Shown here piece by piece: positions 10,928-22,988 of a DNA stretch of 64,000 nucleotides. Below the pieces are notes generated by a model. It did no database searches. It was not told the origin of the DNA and saw only the letters and a list, made by a program, of their open reading frames with translations. Location: NCBI GenBank assembly GCA_023105745.1, contig JALGQZ010000009.1, forward strand, positions 37,641,359 through 37,705,358. Direction: 5' to 3'. Made by a program: the position numbers and the translations under genes. Position 1 is the first letter of the stretch; every line of letters starts with the position of its first letter. Source of the DNA: Austropuccinia psidii. Taxonomy: Eukaryota; Basidiomycota; Pucciniomycetes; Pucciniales; Sphaerophragmiaceae.

Positions 10928-12851
10928 TGTAAGATTTGACTATGAAACTGATGATATTATTACTATTAATCAACAGTACTATGTTTGTTATTATGGAATA
11001 TAATAACAAAATATTATTATAACTGCAATTAAATAATTAAAGAATTATTTCTTTCACGTGTTAAACACTACTAGTGATTTTAACAGTGAGCAGTAATTGT
11101 CTACAAGAATCAATTACAAGAAGATTTTAATAATAAAAATCCTTTTATTAAAATAATAAAATTATTTTAATATATAATTATCTTTTGCAAGAATAATTAT
11201 AAATATAATTCTCGAAGAAAACTAATCTCTTAGAGAAAAACTTTAAGAATTAAAGATAAATCACTCACTAATATTCCAAAGAGATTATTGAAAGATAAGA
11301 TAGAGAGATTTGACGTAGAATTTTGGATTTAAGGGATCAAAATGTATTTATAACTGTATTACAACAATATATAGCTGGATTCTATGATTTCACGTCTTTC
11401 TGATTGATTCTGAAAGAATTAAAACACTTAAGAATAGCTTTAACTAATACTTACTTGTTGGTAACTTTGATATAAATGGATAATAAGATGATGATGTGGA
11501 AAAATCAGCAAGAGGAGGCCTCTTTTAAGTCTACAACAGCTCACAGAGGCGTTCCATGGAGAAGACTGAAAAACCAGTGAGTGAGAAAACAATAAACCCT
11601 TTTGGATTATTGATTGCATCATCTGTTGTCACGTAAGATTATCATAATTACTTAACTAATGCTTTTTACGTGACTACCAACCCCAATATGGTTAAGAATA
11701 AAAGGAGTAACATCTGTAAATCCTCTTCTATTCCAAAATAATCATTGATTTCTCAAAGTTATCAATGTTATTGGCAATTTCATCACAGGTTGTAATTACT
11801 GTGAATTTTTGAAGATTCAGTGTTTCACATAGAAGAATCAAAAATGGACTGTAAGGAAAACTTTTAATTTTACTAGTAAAACCATAATTCTTTCTGGTTA
11901 TACCATAGATAATACAGCTCTTCATTGGTCCTGAATGTTTCAAAAAGAATCATTAAGAATTTCATTTTTAATGAATTTTTGAATTTTTTACCTCATTTCT
12001 ACTTAGAATTGCAAATATCAGTGTTTTACTGGTTGCTATGAGGTAAGTCAGTGGATACAAATCCAAAAAGGGTTTTAATTACTCTTTTGGGGTTTATCCT
12101 GGGGAAGTCATGAAGAATTGACATGGTTACAGGAGTCTAAGTAGCTCTTTACCTCCTTGGCACGTCAAAATAGCAGGTTATTTGCTATTTTCTTAAGATT
12201 TACTGTGGTTGTAACATGGTAACTAAGTTCCCAAAAGGTTTTAGCTTACCAATTAGGCAAAGATCAGCCATAGATCCAAGCTTTGGAGCTGTCCACGCCT
12301 CTGAGGCCTCAGAAGTTGGGTACCCTGGCTCTCTTTGATGTCTTTTGTCCCCCTTGCCTATTTTTCATGTCAAAATAGAAAATTAAGCTTAAAGTGAGAT
12401 ATAAACTATGGGTGTACCAAAAGTCCATGTAAGAATACCATGATATTAAGTGCCCAAAACATGCATAACACTATTCTTAGTGTATATGTAAATTGGATTT
12501 CTCACATTCCCATTATTTTGGCATTAAATTAAGAAAAACAAAAACTTTCACGGATCTTTTATGTGGTATTGATGATGTGGTATTGAAGTATTTCCCATAT
12601 TACCACCTCGAAGAGTTAATTTGAGCTTATTAACTCTATGGAGCTACCCTAGGTGAATTTTTGTGTAGAATCCAAATCTGGCCTTAAATACATGGATTTA
12701 CTTACTCAATAAAGATTTATCCATCTTTTCTGAAATCAAAAATGATGAATTTTGGATATATGCATGACTTATGAGTTATGCATCATTCAAAATTTATTTT
12801 TAAGATAATTGTGGCCTATTTGGGTATGTAAAGTATACCTCAAGGCCCACA
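10928..12851 (-). repeat. C-like solo LTR inside the LTR of element A
   Basis: On the minus strand it begins TGTGGGCCTTGAGGTA, then CATACCCAAATAGGCCACAA, and ends TTTCATAGTCAAATCTTACA, matching both ends of the element C LTR. No internal region is present, so it is a solo LTR. Flanks are ATTTT (10923-10927) and AGTTT (12852-12856), a target duplication with one mismatch. The middle is strongly diverged. Confidence 0.75.
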
Positions 12852-12984
12852 AGTTTCCTCTTTCTTTTGATACCTTTTGAGATAATTTGGCTCTGCTCCA
12901 TGTTTTGGTGGTATCTTGCTTTACCATTGGTTTATGGTATTTGGCTGTAATGCTTGTGCTCTGGTTTTGAGTCACAGGCTGATA

Positions 12985-13760
12985 TTAATCTTCTTCATTG
13001 AGATTTGTAATGAATGAGAGAAAATATTCCACTTCCAAAAATATTACATGACAAGAACCCCTATGAAATTGATGTGAATGTGGCCAAAAATATACCAATT
13101 GTATCAAGAAGCTTGGCCAAAGCTGAAGCCATATTTGTATTGTAAGAGGAATTGTCCCCTGTGATGGAACAGCATTGCTTAAAAAAGGTTTTCTCCTCTG
13201 AAATTTCCCAAAGCCTTTCAGCTAAAACAATACCTGAGTGAGAGACACTAAGTGAATCAAAAAAGCAAAGATTCCACCTAGTGACATAAGACTTGGTCTC
13301 AATGTAATTCAAAAAAATGGCTAGATATGACTCAGCCATATCCTTAGATGCTCAAGAGTCCAAAGCAAATATCAAACAATCTTCCTGTGGAAAGCTTAGT
13401 AATTTGTTCATTTTATTTATCTTTGCCTTGTTATATGGCTTTTTTACTGTACGGGAAATGGTCTTCCTGCATGGTCATTATAAACTTTACATTAATTCTT
13501 CTAAGGCATCTTGCAATGAGCTTGTCTTTAATGAGCTGAAGGGAATGGCCTTTTCAACCAGGCCTATTATTACTTTTTTCTGTAGACACTCTTTCCAATA
13601 CCTCATCTACTGTAGGGTCAATGGACCCTGGTGCTTTATTGTCCCAAGGATTAAATATCTTTTTGCATGTCTTGCAGTGTTTGTTCATATTTGACATGTT
13701 TTGGCGATCTATTTTGATCTTGGTGGTGAATTGATCGCATCTATAGCTGTATACATAACG
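12985..13760 (-). pseudogene. hAT-family DNA transposase relic
   Basis: The minus strand carries, in broken frames, a Cys pair near the N-terminus (HCKTCKKIFNPWDN, about 13640-13695), which could be part of a BED-type finger. A block at 13061-13339 reads YLAIFLNYIETKSYVTRWNL, then HSGIVLAERLWEISEE and CSITGDNSSYNTNMASALA, followed by a CHVI segment. The TGDN..YN..M and C-H-V-I motifs are typical of the hAT catalytic core (second Asp and the C/DxxH region). Many stops interrupt it, and the C-terminal part is missing where element A begins. No terminal inverted repeats were identified. Confidence 0.65.
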
Positions 13761-15399
13761 GCCTTTTCTTCATTCCAAAATACTTGGGGGTCAACTATCT
13801 AAAAGTTAAATGTTTCATAAGTAGCTGACACAAAATTATATTGATAAAAATCTATAGCACCAGTAAATTACTTTGAAGTAATCCTACACCGGTGACCTCA
13901 AAGACTTTCTGCCACTTGTAAGTAATGTGAAATGAAAATTATTTACCAATAAAATCTAATATAAGTATATCCTCATAATCACTGATAAGATCAAAAATTT
14001 TGAAGTGTTTTTTATTCATAATGCAAATGCTACAAACTGACGTAAAACGTCCAAAATGATCAATGAAATGTATTTATGATTATTCAAAGGGCATATTTAT
14101 TTCAAAAACAAAATCAATAACCCTTTGCAGGGAAATATTTGTTCCAAAATGACCTGGTGAGCTATATATTCAAGCTATAAATGTTTGGGTTTTTGATGTG
14201 CCAATTTTCATCATATTAAATATGCCAAAAACTTCCTTACAGAGTTATATTATAAATTATAAAGCTTTTGGAGGAATTTTTTAAATAGCTCTTGATTCTA
14301 TTGACTGGATATAGTATATGATTATCAGTCGTTGAGTTCACCTCATGGAATTTTTGTCGGATTCCTTTGTGCATTGGCGTAAATATGGGCCGGTGTTTGC
14401 TTCATCAAGCTTCATTTCCAATCATTCTTTCTTGTGGGGTAATTAATTTCATTTTCAAGTTATCTTTTCAATTTGAAGAATCTAACTCAGATTTTTACAG
14501 ATGAACTTACAGGTTTTTTTTCATGAATATTTCTTTCTGACTTTCAATTAACGAATAAATTTGAAGAAATAACAAATGAAAAACCAAAAAAATGCATCAT
14601 AATTCTTGATTATTATATGAATTGACATAATTTTAGTCATACTTACCTCTCACACTTTCAATGTACAATTTAGGAGGAAAGAAAGTTAAAATAGAAAAGG
14701 AAAAATGGGTCAGAAATCTTAAGAATTATTGGAATAACAGACTTAAAGGATTTTCCATTCAATTTTTAGTAGGGTTTGACACTGAAACCCGCGAGGTTCA
14801 GTTGATTCACGTGCATATGCCTATATTGGCATTACTCTTTTTGGTTAGTAGCATGCCGGTGTTTGAATTGAATGGCGATCTCTTGCATTTAGAATAAAAA
14901 AATTTAAATATTATAATTTGATATAATTTATTGATGATCACTCTATAATCTTAGCATCAAATTAGCATCCCCTAATTATTAAAAGTAAGAGTGTAAAATC
15001 TCTACCTATAATCCAGTCATCCTCGTTAAACACGTGATAAATAAAAAAATCTATAGAAAAGAAACAAAGAATGAAATTAGAATTTATCTAAATGAGATAT
15101 ATGAACTGAATGAGGAATCTGATAAATTTAAGTAAAACTGGGGTTATTTAAAGTTACATTAAAAACTAATAACAGGTGAGTAACCTGTGATACATTCATA
15201 ACCGCGACTGAATTTCTGCCATATATTATTCTATATCTATCACTAAGTGCCCAACTAACCTCAATAAGATAAATTAATAACCAAACTCCTCTGTGATTCC
15301 TGAGCTTGAGATTCTGATAGAAACTCAATAAACATGGTGTTGTCAAACGTTTGGCTATCAAATAAGCTATCATATCTTCAAAGCTGACTTGTACAACAT
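13761..15399. other. Unassigned AT-rich sequence
   Basis: No gene, repeat or family recognised. A 78-codon frame at 14661-14897 has no recognisable domain and is treated as chance. Probably old transposon debris. Confidence 0.4.
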
Positions 15400-16505
15400 T
15401 AATTTTGTTCTTAAGTATGAATTCCCTTAATAATAATATCTTACTTTGATATTATTGGTTTTAGAATTCCAGTTGGCTTGTCTAGATATTGACATAGCTT
15501 CAAATCTATCATTTAAGAGAAGTGGTTTTATTTATTAAGTCCCAATATCATTGAGTAGAAATGAAATCCATCTCAATTGCTTGAGGTTTAAATTAATTGA
15601 GATTAATTCGGACTCAGTAGTATACTGTGCTACTACGTAATATTTATTTCTGACCCAGTTGCGTGTATCTACATATAAATTAGTCACATAATAAGTTATT
15701 TACTTGAAATCATGCTTTTCATTTGTACAGTTGGCGTTTTCCCAGCCTGAGAAAACCTCACATATTGTGAACTGTGTATTTTGCGCAACTTTTTTTCATA
15801 CTTCAGGATCATTGATAGGGTTCCCTTAAGTTATTGAAAGAGAGTTTGGGTTGAAGTCAAATGGTTGAAGGGTGGTTTAACTGAAACTTTTTTTAATTTT
15901 TTCACTGAGAAAATCATATGTTCCCTGGTATTTTTAGCCAGGACGCTTTCACTTCCAATAGCTTTCTTGTAGTTATTGATAGAAATCACTTCATCTTTAT
16001 TTTCTATCTCATCTAAGTGGTTACGATTTATTAGAACTGTAACACGCTTGCCATTTTTCATATCATTCTCCTGAAGAAGCTTCTTTACAAGGTCAGATTT
16101 AATTACATTAACTTTTCCATCCTTATTTGACTCCATTTTGTACCCTATATTCTGGGTAGGAAAAGTCCTATTCTTGATGGTCAGGTCCTTATTCAGTATC
16201 TGAGAAAAACTAAGTACCCCTTGATCTCTCTTGCTAAATATAAAGCCATCATTAACATGAATCTGAAGTATCAAAGTATTTTCTGATTGAGAAAGACATA
16301 ATTGGTGATCTCTGACCTGACCATATTTCAAATGTTCAGTATTTCCCCATATTTGGTACTTGTTTTTTACCATACAAAAATTCTTTGCCTGGATTTTTTC
16401 AAACCCCCTAACCTTTTCTACATATAAAATAGCAAAAATTTCACTCTGAACAAGTTCTTTCTCCAAATAAAATGTGAGATAGATGATCAATGGATCACAA
16501 ATCAT
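15400..16505 (-). pseudogene. Ty1/copia reverse transcriptase and RNase H relic
   Basis: The 224-codon frame at 15831-16505 reads, on the minus strand, ILQIHVNDGFIFSKRDQ (equivalent of the YVDD region), IGYKMESNKDGKVNVIKSDL, VTVLINRNHLDEIENKD and YKKAIGSESVLAKNTREHMI. The order matches the end of copia RT (Y..AIGSL.YLA..TRPDI). Beyond a stop, about 15400-15800 carries the RNase H block with NANCTNEKHDF and YYVVAQYTTESELISI, corresponding to the copia W-S-S-K...STEAEY segment. The polymerase Asp pair reads VND rather than VDD, and the frame is broken, so it is dead. No LTRs were found. Confidence 0.75.
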
Positions 16506-17079
16506 AAAATATCCTCAAAAAGCTTCATGTGGATAATATATGCTCATGCATCAAGAGAGTGGAGTAGGTGGTGGTTTTGGTTTCCTCCTACTGCCCAGTT
16601 TTCCTTGTTTTGAGGAACTTCCCCATACTTATTTTTTTCACTTGTTAACTTCCCCATGCTACTTATGAATCATTCATTTCTTTTGTCTTAAAAATAGGTA
16701 TGGGAAGTGTAACTTCTATTTGTCCAAATTTCATGACAAAGTGAGGATTAGGAATTAAATATTTTCTGATGAATATTTTTTTCATTGAGTCAGAAAAAAT
16801 TTAATTCCGTCTGAATGGAATTTGAAGGTGGAAGCTGTGAGTGAAGCTCCTCTAAATGATAGCTTACTTACAGTTTTTTTATTAAAGATGAGTTTAATTC
16901 AAGAGTGTATCATTTTATTTAGCTCTACCCTAGAGGTGAAGGCTTTTACCTCCTCTTTTAGGACATAATATAGTGTTCTCACTTCCATTTCCTTGTGTGG
17001 TAGGTGATTTAGTAGTAGGGAAATGTGATATGTGGATTCATTCAGCATCTAAATAGGTATTTTGTATTGTTCAATAATA
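16506..17079. other. Unassigned sequence between the copia relic and element B
   Basis: It may be more of the decayed copia element, but no domain can be supported. It ends at the target-site duplication CATTT (17080-17084) of element B. Confidence 0.4.
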
Positions 17080-17084
17080 CATTT

Positions 17085-18484
17085 TGTCAGGCTGAGTCTA
17101 TGAAGAGGTGATAATAAAGAGTATTTACAACCTAAATTATGACTGTGAAATGGATGATAATGTTGAAAATAGGTTTTAATAAAAATAACAGGGATTTACT
17201 AATGATTATTAGTGGTGGTGAGCACTGTTGAAGGCCCTGGGTGAAGCTTTACCTGTTGGGTTACAATAATAAAGTCTAAAATACTAAAGTTTATAGTAAA
17301 ACCTGGTTATTTTCCAAGAGAAGAACTGTTTTTGACCATTGTCCTATGTAGGAATTCAAGAGCAGGATGAGGAAACCTTTTCTGGTGGAGAAAAGGTCTG
17401 CTTTTATCCTAAAATGGGGTGGAATGGCCCTCTAGACCATCCACGTAGAGGAAGTGAAGAGGTTTTCACTTCAGAGTACTGGATTGTGGCTCTCCTAGTG
17501 GCTGCATGCTCTGTATTGGGCTCAGATGTGGTTTTGAAACCACATCTGGGCAGTTTTCACCAATACAGGGTGAACATTTTCATCTGGGGACCACATAGCC
17601 CTCTTCTGATGTGCATGACATGTAGAATGCTGTACAGAAGCTGTATGGAACCCCAGTATTGAATGAATTATGAGGTATTGAAGTATAAAAATTCTTGTTT
17701 GTGTGTTTGACACCTCATAATCATACTTATGGGAGAATATCCCACAGTAAGACTGTAATGGTCTAACTGTGAGATTTTGAGCTTAAAACTGCCATATTGT
17801 TGTCAGTTTTTGAGATATTAAGCTCAACTTTGGTTCATTGTGTAGCCCTGGATGTTCTCTACACAATGGTACCTCATTTGATTTGGCTCATATTAAGTAT
17901 GCAAAGGTATGCCATGTACAAGATTTTTGGTACATATGTATGTCTGGCTTAAAAACTGTATGGTGCTTGTTTTCCCCATACCTTTTGTTCTAGATGAGAT
18001 CTGGGGGAATTTATTGCACCATCAGATAGCCCTAATTATGCTTTTTCCAAGAAGACCCCACTTTAGGTATTTCACACTAAAACTGTAGAAGCTAGATGAG
18101 AGGTGAATATTTTAGTCACCCTTATTTGACTTTATTTTTGTCATAACCTCTGGAATTCTGGTGATACCTCAGCTTGGCTAGTACGATTGGATAGCCCTGA
18201 CTTGGAGATCCATTTTGAATACCCATTTTATGGGGTTAAGCCTCTTCCTCTGTAATTCAGATGGGAGGTGAAAATTAAGGTTTATGCTCAGCAACAACCT
18301 TGTTATTCTTTGTCCTATGATGATGGGACTTGTATATTTGCAAAGGGGTGAGTTTCCTATTTTGTTTGATACCTTTTGAGCTGATTTAGCTCAGCTCCAT
18401 GTTTTGGTGGTCTCATGGATATAACATTAATTTATGGTTTTTGGCTGTCATGCTTGTGCTCTGGTTTTGAGTCACAGGCTGACA
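17085..18484 (-). repeat. 3' LTR of element B, 1400 bp
   Basis: Boundaries are fixed by TG...CA ends and the target duplication. It contains the palindrome with arms CAGATGTGGTTT at 17523-17548, a hairpin CCTTTTCT/AGAAAAGG near 17378, and an imperfect TTTTCACC/GGTGAA pair near 17554. Confidence 0.92.
17523..17548. promoter_or_regulatory. Perfect 26 bp palindrome in the B 3' LTR
   Basis: Arms CAGATGTGGTTT and AAACCACATCTG around a TG centre. It is conserved at the same place in the other B LTR (25060-25085) and nearly so in A, and lies upstream of the TATA-like box in element orientation. Confidence 0.6.
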
Positions 18485-18497
18485 TACCCTCCCTCCA
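18485..18497 (-). other. Polypurine tract of element B
   Basis: The minus strand reads GGAGGGAGGGTA directly before the 3' LTR start. Confidence 0.85.
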
Positions 18498-18502
18498 AAA
18501 AG

Positions 18503-21500
18503 GCTCCTCACTGATGAAAATGTTCAGTCCTCCTAGAGGCCCTGAATCTCCTTAGATGAAGTTTCCCATCTGGTATGGCATCTTCTGCCAACTACTTGTC
18601 TTTGTCAGCTGTCTCATCTTTAAATATGACCAAGTACTGTCTCTGGTCTTTTCCATTAAGTCTGAGAAAATGCAAGCTTGGTGCCAAGCATGGCCTACAG
18701 GTTTGTCCAGAATTCAGATGTGAAATTTGGGTCCCTATCATTGATGATTATATTAGGGACTCCGCAGCTAGATATGATGTTGTTCCAGAATAACAGAGCT
18801 GTATCCATGGCTTTATCCTCTTTATGACATGGTAGGGACCTCACACTCTTTCTGAACCTATCAACTATTATCAAGAAAGCGTTGAAGTTCTCCTTGCCTT
18901 CTGGTACAAGTCCTGTAACCCAGTCCATGTTGATGGTTTCCCATGGGTGCTTGGGTTCTTCTATGTGTTTAAGTAACCCATACTTCTTCCCATGATTCCT
19001 ATTTTACTTTTGGCATCTTTCACAAGTGTTGATCTATTCACTTAACTCTTTTTCCCATTAGGGCCAACAAGCTGTGCTTGCTACCCTCTCCTTGGTTCTG
19101 TCATCACTCACGTGTCCCATATATGCGAAGTCATGGCATTCTTTTAGGATCAAGGATATATGGTCCCTGTCTACTATGGTGAGCTCACTAGTGTGCTTTT
19201 CTCTATGGTAGAGCAGGCCATCTATAAGAAAAAACTTGTTCTCCTTATAGTCCCTCAACCAGGGTTCCTCTAATTGGGATTCCAACTCTGGGCTCCTGTA
19301 TTTTTGTTGAAGGAGTTGCAAAAATATGCCCCACTGTTTGTGTTTGACATATGTATTCATCACTGCATTGAGGAATTTATTATGCAGCTCTGAGGAGCTT
19401 ATTCCCAGCATGGAAGTTTCTGTTCCTTCTGACTCAGTGTCTCTACTGTTTGGGGTATCACTTTCTGGTGCCCATTCAGAAAATCTGAAGTTTTTCCTCC
19501 TATCTATTTCCATTAAATGGATAGGCATCTTGGCTGCTACTTCAGGGTCATAAGCTGGGTTGCTTTTAAAATTATCCAGTGGCCGTCTTCTGAGGCCATC
19601 TGCTGAGGCCATCTGCCTTGCCATGAGTCTTACCCTCTTTGTATATGATGGTCATATTGCCCCTATACTCTGAGATGGCTATTTGCCACCTCAACATGTG
19701 TCTATTGGTAGTCTGCATGTTCAGTAAAGACTTCAAGGCTGTGCAGTCTGTGTAGACCTCAAAGACTGCACCCTCCAAATAATGGTACAGTTTCTCTGGA
19801 GCCTGGACTAAGAATAGACATTTGGTCTGGGTGGCCCCATTCCTGGCTTCTGAATCTTTCAGTTGCCTAGAGATGTAACATATTACTCCCTCTCTTGGTT
19901 CAACATCTACAATCTGTCTCTGGTGAAGGGCTGCACCCAAGCCTTGGCTACATGCTGCATCTATGTATGACTTGAATGGTAGTTCAAAGTCAGGCAAGAT
20001 GAGTACAGGTGCATTCGTGAGTTCATGTTTTCTCCTCTCATATGCATCCCTCCTTTCCTTGGTAATTTCAAAAACAACATCTTTGGAACATAACTTGTAC
20101 AGACTACTAGTAATGTGGGCAAAATTTCTGATCAGATTTCTGTAGTAGCTAGCAAACCCAAGGAAAGGTTGCATCTCTTTGATGTTCTTTGGTAATGGTT
20201 TTAGCAGTACTTCTGCCACTTTGTTCTGTTCTATTTCCAGACTACTACATGGGACTTTATTTCCTAGAGCTAGTAACTCTTGTTCCCCAAAATTTCAGAT
20301 TAATGGGTGTGCATTTACTTAGCACTCTGCCTATGTACTGCAAATGGTCTTCCCAAATTTCTGAGTATATAATGATGTCATAAATATATAATAACATCCA
20401 GCCTTCCAATATCTCTTCTTGAAATATTGTGTCCATCATCCCTGGAAGTGGGCTGGTGCATTTTTGATGCCAAATGGAATCCTGGTCTACTCATATATGC
20501 CCATATGTCATATGATTCTGAGTAATTAAATGGAGTTTGGATTAACTCTATTCTGGTGAAAACCTTTCATACAATCCATTTTGGTTATGTATTTGGCTTT
20601 TGCCAGTTTGTCTAGGGCATGAGGTATCCTAGGTATAGGGTACCTGTCTGCTTTTGCGTAGTTGTTCAGAGTTCTGAAATCTCCACACAGTCTAGATTTG
20701 ACATCATTCCAGGTGATAAGGACAGGAGTGGTTATCTCCACTATTGCATTGTGTCCAATGTTTCTTATGACATCCATTTCTAGGAGTTCATTGATGTGCT
20801 TTTCAATTTCCTTCCTAGTCTCCAGACTTGCTGGGTAGGGAAGTCTTCTGAGCATGGGTGGATAAGGTCTTTCCACATCTAGATATAGTTCTATGTCATG
20901 GCCTCTAATCTTTTCCAATGGCTCTTCACCAATGGAAAATCCTGGTATATTCTTCCTCAGAATCTTCAGCAAACTTAGTTTCTATTTACTGGTGAGGGTA
21001 ATGCTGAGCTGGCCCTCTCTTAACTCATTCAGTAGTTCTTCCAGTGGATCCTGGGCAGATATTTGGTATATATCAAGTGAAAATTTCTTTTCCTTGTTGG
21101 TACCAATGGTAATGTGATTGTTTTTACTATTGTAAATAAAGGTACCATACATCCTATGGTAATCTGTCCCCAGTAAGAACCCTTGGATGTGGGCATCATC
21201 AAGAACTACAAACTCTGGGTTGAATTTGATATTACCCTTCCTATGGGGTATAATTATCTCTTTTATAGTTTTCCCAAGGGAATTCATCTTTCCTGAAGCA
21301 CTTTTAAAGTTCTTTGCCTTGGCTGGAAAGATTTGGTTTTCCCAATTTGAGAAGTGGTTGTCCAGATAATTTCTGGCCACTATGGGGCAGTGTGCCCCAC
21401 TTTCAATGATCAATGCTTGCTGAGCAATGGAAATACAAACCATCATTTTTGTGGCTGTCCCATGTATGTATGAAATTCCTTTGGTTGGTGTGACCAGGAA

Positions 21501-22988
21501 TGTCTGTGCATCTTTTGTATGTTTGCACAAGTTTTTATTGGCAGTATCTTGTGGAATGCCTGCTTCCAACTATATGTCCTGGATTTCTGGTGGGGTTTCC
21601 TCTTGGTATTCCACTAGAAATCCCTCTATTGGGTCTTGCTATTCATCAGATTCTTCTCTGATGGAATCTCCCATCAAGTCTGATTCAGAATCCTCTGTGG
21701 AGGGTTCCTCCTCTGGGAGTTTCTCGATGGCATAGATGTTTTTCTTTGCCTTTGGACACTTGTTGGCAACGTGGTCTGTTGAACCACAATTGTGACAAGA
21801 ATTTTTCTTCTTAGTCACTTCTGCCACTATTTCTTTGGGTTTGTCTTTGAACTCCAACCTGAAAGGTTTTTTCTCTTTGAAACCACTGCTTTTATTGGGG
21901 AATATTTCCCTATATCTATTCTTTTCCTTATGTCTTGTAAGGTATTTGCATGTCATCAATAGTGCAGTTTTGGTTGCATCTTCATTTTACTGCATGCTAT
22001 AGTTCTCCTTGAATTTGTGCGAGGAGTTTGTAATTACTCATCTGAATGTTCATCTGGGGATCAATGGCTTTAAGTCTTTTAGGCTGTCTAAGACACCATT
22101 CATATGGACCTTTTTCCACTTAATACTTGTCATTTTCAAATAACATAGTCTTTTTCCATATCCAAGTACCATTGCTGTACTTTTGGATGATTTGACTCTT
22201 CCACCATGGCCAGTTTCCCCTTCCATGGATTTCTTTCATTTCTGTGTGCCAAATACTAGCATGTCCTTTAAATTCTGTATTATGTCTAGAAGTAATCCAG
22301 TAGTCTGGTATGCTTGGCACATCAATGAAGAGTAAATAATCATAATCTTTGAGCTCCATATGATCATATCCTCCTGTACCAGAAAGTTTGGGCCAGCTTG
22401 AGGCCTCAGGAAGCTGTTTTAATGCTTCCTTCTCAGAATAAGACATATTGTCTCTTTCCTGGTATTTAGATGGAGATCCTGTCTTATTCACCAGCATGGC
22501 ATCTGGTTTGATGTCCTCTTGGTGATATGGATTATCCATAACATGGCTTTGTGGTTGGGGCTTCATATTTTGGTAGACATTAAACAGTTTGTTTATGTCT
22601 TGATCCAGAAAGTCCTTGTCTCTTTTGCTGTGGTGTTGTTGTTCAAAGACTAGATTCAGTCTTTTTCTGGTTTCTTCAGAGGCTTTTCTCAATTGAGAAG
22701 GTCCTTCTTGAAGGGTTTTAACAATTTTGTCCATGGAGGCTGTTAATTTTTTATTCCTCTCATGGCTTGCTTCAAGATCTACAAACTCCTTTTGAGTTTG
22801 CGCAGCATATTGGGACATTTGTAACGACAGTAAATCAATTTTCAGGTTACTCTCAGGTGTGACAACATTATGATCAATCTGAGTGGGGGTAATATTCCTA
22901 TTAATAGGACTACTGATTCTAGAGTTATGTACAACTAGTTCTGGTTGTTGTGTACTTCTTTTTCCAAATCCAACAGCTTCTGGATCAT
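18503..22988 (-). pseudogene. Gag-Pol relic of element B
   Basis: From the Gag ATG at 22988 (ATGA junction): a coiled-coil Gag segment 22120-22818; zinc knuckle CHNCGSTDHVANKC near 21755-21797; protease 20982-21569 with IIESGAHC (Glu in place of the catalytic Asp); RT 20257-20972 with IRGHDIELYLDVERPYPPML and the active site changed to YIYD; RNase H 19572-20219 ([39 protein letters not shown]); integrase zinc region 19058-19560 (CHDFAYMGHVSDDRTKERV); and integrase core 18695-18928 ([32 protein letters not shown]). After LGTKLAFS the sequence jumps straight to a chromodomain-like tail (YLVIFKDETADKDK, LAEDAIPDGKLHLRRFRASR). The last catalytic Glu of the integrase and its C-terminal domain are therefore deleted, breakpoint near 18655. 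Multiple stops are present. Confidence 0.88.

Larger units (their letters stand above)
4652..12984 (-). mobile_element. Ty3/gypsy element A, decayed, truncated by the chromovirus insertion
   Basis: A minus-strand relative of element B. Its 5' LTR is at 9660-12984 (interrupted), primer-binding site 9641-9659, leader 9010-9640, ORF1 relic about 8022-9010, and Gag-Pol relic 4657-8025. The pol ends where the chromovirus entered, inside the end of the RNase H region; integrase and 3' LTR are outside the window. Stops and frameshifts interrupt all frames. Confidence 0.88.
9660..12984 (-). repeat. 5' LTR of element A, split by a solo LTR
   Basis: The outer pieces (9660-10927 and 12852-12984) together give about 1.4 kb and match the element B LTRs block for block: TGTCAGGCTG at the left edge, TTTTGAGTCACAGGCTGA at the right, the palindrome at 10088-10113, and GCAACAACTTTGAGCAGGAA. 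The last bases have drifted from GCTGACA to GCTGATA. Confidence 0.85.

Noticed and set aside
14661..14897. 78-codon plus-strand frame
   Set aside because: Isolated, no recognisable domain, in AT-rich debris; cannot be separated from chance.
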